In this document: piece after piece, positions 59,001 through 64,000 of the stretch | Layout: the number at the start of each line of letters is the position of its first letter | Numbering within the stretch: position 1 is the stretch's first letter | Assembly: GCA_013398615.1 (NCBI GenBank) | Contig: VZSR01003371.1 | Coordinates: 3,220,530-3,284,529 of the forward strand | From: Brachypodius melanocephalos | Taxonomy: Eukaryota > Chordata > Aves > Passeriformes > Pycnonotidae | Length of the DNA stretch: 64,000 nt | Reading direction: 5' to 3' | Position numbers and translations under genes: made by a program | The notes under the pieces: model-generated | Seen by the model: the letters and a program-made list of their open reading frames with translations, nothing else | What the model was told of the DNA's origin: nothing | Databases searched by the model: none

Positions 59001-62000
59001 CTCCCAGAGACCAGCCTGATGACAGACAGGGGATGCTGTAATGGCACAGGAGCTGGGAAGGAGCCTTTTATGAATGAAAGGGCCGTGGTGCTAATGAAGT
59101 CGCTCACAAAACTCCCAATGACTCCAACAGGCCAAGATTCCATCTGTAATATTTGCAGGGAGCCCGAGGAAATTATCTTCCCACCAGGACACTCTCTGTA
59201 GCACAGGAGCTCACTCCCAGCATTGCTAATAACACAGAGTGCCTCAGGCAGATTTCAAAGTATTTTTTTCAACTTTTTTCTTTTACATTTCTTCTTTCTA
59301 TCCTCCCTAGGCAACCAACCTGAATTTCTAGAAAACCACTCTATTTTTTTTCCTTCTAGACATGTTCAAAATTTGCTATAAAAACCTTGCGAGGTTTCTG
59401 TGTTTCTCTGGATCTCTTGCTGTTGAATGAATAGAGAATCTATAATTGGTTTTGTGTTGTCAAATGAGAGTAGCTACATCCATGCTTCAAAAAAAAAAAA
59501 AAATTACCAGGAGCTGTTCTGTGTTCTGAGGTCACACCCACAGAGCCCAGCCAGCACTCCCAGTAACAGACTGGTCCCATGGAAATTGCCCACTGGAGAA
59601 GGTTAAAGCCTCTGAGCCATGCTTGGGGATGGAAGAGTTCTGTAAATCCCAAAACATGCCTGGTCCCTGCTAATGACTGGACAGCATGGACTCCTGCAGG
59701 TCACTGCCTGGGCCCATGGCACAGTCCTGCTCAGTGCAGAGGTGGAAATTCAGCCACTGAGCATCTTCTGGGCATCCAGTGTTCTTCTGTGCTGCTACCA
59801 GGTAAATGGAAGATGACTTGCAAGGGAGTTTAAAGTCCTCACAGCTTCCAGCTGACCAGCACAGGGAGGAGGGAGTGATGGCATCACACAAAACCCCAAA
59901 AGGCACAGCTCCAGCTCCTCCAAGGACTGTGGGCTGCAGCCAGGCCTCCTGCCATTCCCAGAAATCCCATCCAGACAATGAAACAGAACGAAAAAGGGTG
60001 AAATTTCTCCTTTTCCACTCAGGCACTGCAAACCCTCCTTAGCCCTCCCTCCTCTTCACAGACCTAAACCCAACAAGCAGCCAGTTTTGCAAGGGTTAAC
60101 CAGCATGAAATGAATGTGGAGAGACAGTCCAGGACTGTAATCACTTATTATTTTCAGGTAATGTGCTTTATCTCCGACTAATCTCCTCATCTGGAGAAAC
60201 ACTCACAGCAGACAAGAGTCACTGAGGTTATCTCTGATGATGGGGCTCCACGGGCTGCTGGCTGCCAGGGACCCAGGAGAGGCCAAGGAGAGGACTTCAA
60301 TTATGGCCTGAACTATGCTCTGGTAGCTGAAAGGCCATTGTTTAATCTACTAGAAATCATCTATTTTAGCAGATAAAGGGATTACTCGGGTTTTCTTTTC
60401 CCCAAGAACAGCGTGTTATTCCAACTACTAATGGAACATTTGGTATTTAATTAAAGAAAAAGCACGGGGAGAAGCAACACAGGCATCAACATCACTTCTG
60501 GGGAAATTCAAATTGATTGTCACCCTTTGATGCTGCTCAATCACCTCTATCTCACTCACCCTTCCTACAACCCAGATTAAATCATCTGGTTCTCTCCATC
60601 TTGAACATTTTTTTTTTCTAAGGGATCTCACCCAAAACTTTGGGACTATGTGATGTGAACCCACTGCTCTGCAGGAATCTCCTGACTTGTAAAGAGCCAG
60701 ATTACACTCTCCCTGTCAAGAGAAGAGTGTGGAAATTTGATTTTGCCTCTTCCACACGCTTGGTGTTTGTTGCTGTCCGTCAGGGCTCTGTCTGCCTGGC
60801 CCATTACAGTGACCTGGTGGCACAAGTCCCACGTTTGGAAACTCAAATTGGCTTCACTGCTTATGGATGAACTGGAACTGCTGCACGCAAAAAACCTGCT
60901 CTTTGTCCCTTTTCTCTCCCAGCTCCCTTGTCTTTGCCATCTCCACTTTCAGAGATGTTTGTCCTTTATTTTTTGTCTCACAGACTAATGATGATAAAAG
61001 GGCAGGGCAGCGAGCAGTTACAAGTCATTCTCAAGTGCTCCTCTGTGCTCAGCAAGTACAGGTTCCTGTTTTTTATGTCCTCCACCCCTTCCATCCACAA
61101 TCTGTGGACCCAAAGGCTCTGTGGGGAAATATTAAGAGGCAGGTGCAAATGCAGCACATAAGGGTCCACACCTCTGTTGAGAAAATTGCAAACTAACAGC
61201 AAAAAAAAACCCCAAATGAAAAGCAATAAACTCATTTCTGTTAACATCTGAATCTTAACCCTCTTCCCTTTACCGGAATAAAGAACAGGTTATGTTCAAA
61301 GAGATTATCCATCCATGCAGCGTCAAGAGCTTCCTCACAGGGGTGACTTTTTGCACATCCTCCTGCTGACTGTCCCAGTCCTGGCACACTCCCAAAATCG
61401 GTGACATTTCATTGCAAACACCAGCTGTCTTTTTTCATTTCTCCTTCCCAACCATTCATTTCTTTGCACACAAAGCAAGGACAGCGACCAGCTGAGCAGC
61501 CTGATCTTTTGGTTCCATAATTTTTCTGTGTCTTTTCACGGCTGTTCCAGTCGATCTACGCCCACATGTGCCAGCTACATCCTCCTTCAGATCTGTGTGA
61601 GGGATCTGCTGCTGACCTGTGTGGTGAAATGCCTCAGACAAGCGGGGCTGTCCATCTTGTCCACCCGGCTGCTGCCTGTCCGTGCAGTTCTCATCCTTTC
61701 TCCCTTTCCTCCTGGTCTTTGCCTGGCTCATGCCAAGGTTTGATCTCCATCACTCACCATGGCACACAGCAACCTGACTCTGCACGCCTGATGAACCAGC
61801 ACCACCACTGGAGATGTGATCATCCTCAGGTTTTTGATCTTCTGTCTTTGCCCAAAGCCTTTGGTGGCTGTAACTCCATCCTTCACTTTCTACAGGCAGC
61901 TCCAGAAGTTACTGGGAATTATCAAGTCACCCTGTCTGCTACCAGTTGATGTGTTGAACCAGTTGTTCAGCTTGTTCTTGACCAGCACTGCTGACCTCAC

Positions 62001-62442
62001 CTCTTCATAATGTTCTTCAGCAGCTTCTTGCACATATCATATAGCCCCAGGACACTCCACACACCTCTTGCAACACACCGGGTCAAATGACTTTTTGAAA
62101 TTGTGCAACTGAAGAGATGAAATGCTTCTTGATATCTCTGAACTTGCCAGGGATCAGCCTCTTGCACTGGTTTTGCTGTACTGTCCCTCTTGCTTTGTGG
62201 AAATGAATCTGCCTTCTGACTCCCCCAGCAAGGAGCACAGTGAGGAATTTGTTTGGGTATCAGGAAACACACAGTGTTTGGAAGATTCCTTGTGGGAACT
62301 CACCCACTAGGAACCCTTTTCCTTGTTTAAGGGATCTTTTCTTTCCTGGTAACACCCAGGTGCCTGGTTGGGCCAGTGACCCATGCCACAGCCACACCAA
62401 TCCATTCTCAGCCCCTCAGAATTCTTCAGTCTCCTGACCTTT
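53022..62442. other. Gene-poor region right of the TEX37-like gene
   Basis: No coding exon could be supported by both splice signals and recognisable protein. It includes a 20-base poly(A) at 54851-54870 and a 14-base A run at about 59488-59502. Several AT-rich stretches with POU, SOX or homeobox-like sites (about 54480-54660, 57040-57310, 58700-59210, 60290-60410) look like possible conserved noncoding elements. In human, FOXI3 lies beyond TEX37, but no forkhead sequence is seen here. Confidence 0.5.
54851..54870 (+). repeat. 20-base poly(A)
   Basis: Uninterrupted A run without a recognisable retroelement upstream. Confidence 0.9.
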
Positions 62443-62860
62443 AATAGAATTATAGAATGGTTTGGGTTGGAAGAAACCCTAAAGATCATCTGGTTTCAAC
62501 ACCCTTAGTATGGGCAAGGACATTTTTTACTAGACCTGATTGTTCTCAGTCCAGTCCAACCTGGGCTTGAACACTTCCAGGGATGAGGCAGGTTCTCCAG
62601 TCAACCTGTGCCAGAGTCTCACCACCCTCACAAAGGATTTCTTCCTAATATCCAATCTGAACCTGCCCTCTGTCAGCAGAAAGACGTTCTCCTTTGTCCT
62701 GTCATGGCATGCCCCCGTAAAAAGTCCCTGTCCAGCTTTCTTATAGGCTCCCTTCAGGTACTGAAAGGCTGCAATAAGGTCACCTCAGAGCCTTCTTTTC
62801 TCCAGGCCAAAAAATTCCAATCCTCTCAGTCTTCTTTGCACCTTTGCTAGCAAGATTTTC
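62443..62860 (-). repeat. CR1 LINE 3' fragment, about 420 bp
   Basis: Minus-oriented: the agaattatagaatggtttgg and gttggaagaaaccctaaaga tail, then the aacacttccagggatgaggc, caacctgtgccagagtctca, cctaatatccaatctgaacc and aataaggtcacctcagagcc elements. Diverged copy. Confidence 0.95.
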
Positions 62861-64000
62861 TTGCCAGCCTGCTTCTGAATCATTATAACTTCCAAAACAC
62901 TGAGAATCTCTAAATCTCTTGATGGGTCGTCTTTACAATCTCTGGTAATATTTTCGCTATCTCTTCAGCCTGTCCTTCTCTGAAAGCAGAGGGATCTCTT
63001 CAACAGTAATGCAGAAGACCCCAGGGGTCTTGCTCTCCCTCTCCTTGCTAATTTTGGTCTTCCTAAATGCCAATCAGAGCTTTTCAGCTCTGTTGATTGT
63101 TTAGTTTTTACACCTGCACTTCTTTTTGCTTATGTAGACCCTGTAGAACCTCATGAGAGCCTGCAGGCCCTTGCCATATCTGCCCTGGTCAGTATTGCCT
63201 TTGCCAGTTTTTGACATGTGCCAGTCACTCACAAATGTGAGTCACTGGGCACATGAGTTGTTCCCTGCCAAGGTCAGGCTTGGGCACGCCTCGGCTGGCA
63301 GCAAAATCACCCGGAATTCTGCAAAGAAACCAAGGAGGTTCTTCCTCAGCATCAGTCACAGGAGCCCACAGAGCTGTGAGCATCAGGGATCCTGCTCCAC
63401 AGCCCTGAGCAGAAAGGCTGATTGCTGTGAGGTGACAAATCTTAAATTTACCAGGTTTGGTTCTTTTATGAGTGTGATTCCTGCTGATGCCTCTCTTGTG
63501 TTTTGCATCACTGCCTTAAAAAAAGGCTTTTCCGTGTGGTGTTTTCAACACACCTGGTTTACAAAGGCACACAGTATTGTGCTGGAACCTTTTTATCTGG
63601 CTCATTAGCAGTGAGATTTTACCCAAACTGATCTCAGACTCCTGTTTCTGCTGGCCAAAGCTTCCATTAGCAACAATACCTCTGCTGGACCACTTCCCCT
63701 CATCAGATACTGGCCAAGTTGGAGACAGCAGACAGACAAGAAGGGTGAACAAACTCCAAAATGTCTCTTTACAGTAGCCTTTATAGTGTCACTGTGGTGA
63801 GCTGTCTCTGTGACCAGCCAAACTGAGCCACTTCTCTCTCTCCTGCTTCGGTTCTGGCCCCTGATTCCTGCTCTGACTTTGTCCTTTATCCTCAAGCTTC
63901 AGTTCTTGCACAGATATTTATAGACTACAAATAAGCCACCCATGATATTCCCTTCCTGAAAGTAATTAAAGCAGGTTCCTTGAGAAGCTTCAAGGCATAG
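62861..64000. other. Intergenic sequence to the window end
   Basis: No gene recognised. Contains a near-palindrome at 63222-63247. Frames on both strands are chance-like. Confidence 0.5.

Noticed and set aside
61456..62272. Basic minus-strand frames suggestive of a nucleic-acid-binding or retroelement protein
   Set aside because: No zinc knuckle, protease or polymerase motif could be seen, and no LTR pair flanks them. Left unassigned.
63605..64000. Possible second LTR at the right edge (minus-strand tataaata-like box)
   Set aside because: No TG...CA ends, poly(A) signal or target duplication could be matched.
53022..64000. FOXI3, expected from mammalian synteny beyond TEX37
   Set aside because: No forkhead-domain sequence is visible in any frame. 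The gene probably lies beyond the window.

Overview
The window is bird nuclear DNA. The evidence is spliced vertebrate genes with clean GT-AG junctions, many 3'-truncated CR1-type LINE fragments ending in the usual avian CR1 tail, one probable solo endogenous-retrovirus LTR, and gene content that matches the vertebrate EIF2AK3 neighbourhood. A run of exactly 100 N (22333-22432) marks an assembly gap inside a CpG island. Nothing prokaryotic, no CRISPR array and no tRNA or rRNA gene was seen.

Layout. (1) 1-8955, plus strand: the 3' end of EIF2AK3 (PERK, the ER-stress eIF2alpha kinase), namely the last four coding exons and the 3'UTR with its poly(A) signal. The window opens inside an intron. 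(2) 11417 to about 22758, minus strand: a three-coding-exon class A G-protein-coupled receptor of the biogenic-amine type, reconstructed as 369 residues with every expected class A landmark. It converges on EIF2AK3. Its likely promoter and 5' noncoding exons are the gapped CpG island at 22.1-22.9 kb. Intron 1 holds a decayed tandem copy of the first coding exon, a 4 x 19 bp minisatellite, CR1 pieces and a 64-base poly(A) run. (3) 23-46 kb: gene-poor sequence with a probable solo LTR (26.3-26.7 kb), CR1 fragments, simple repeats and two G-quadruplex-prone tracts. (4) 46013-53021, minus strand: a six-exon gene that I assembled from splice signals and phase into a continuous 234-residue protein. 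It has an internally repeated Y/W-K-S-x-Y-M-x-D-Y motif. Position, strand and the motif suggest a TEX37 (SPMIP9)-like sperm microtubule inner protein, but the name is tentative. An intragenic CpG island (about 50.8-51.8 kb) lies in intron 2 and reaches exon 2. (5) 53-64 kb: no gene recognised. It has a large CR1 fragment and several AT-rich, homeobox/POU-site-bearing stretches that could be conserved regulatory elements.

The three genes have no evident shared pathway, so this is a syntenic neighbourhood and not an operon-like unit. To my knowledge human 2p11.2 has EIF2AK3 and TEX37 tail to tail with no receptor gene between them, which makes the intervening aminergic receptor the most interesting gene here. 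I did not find a new multi-gene biological system.
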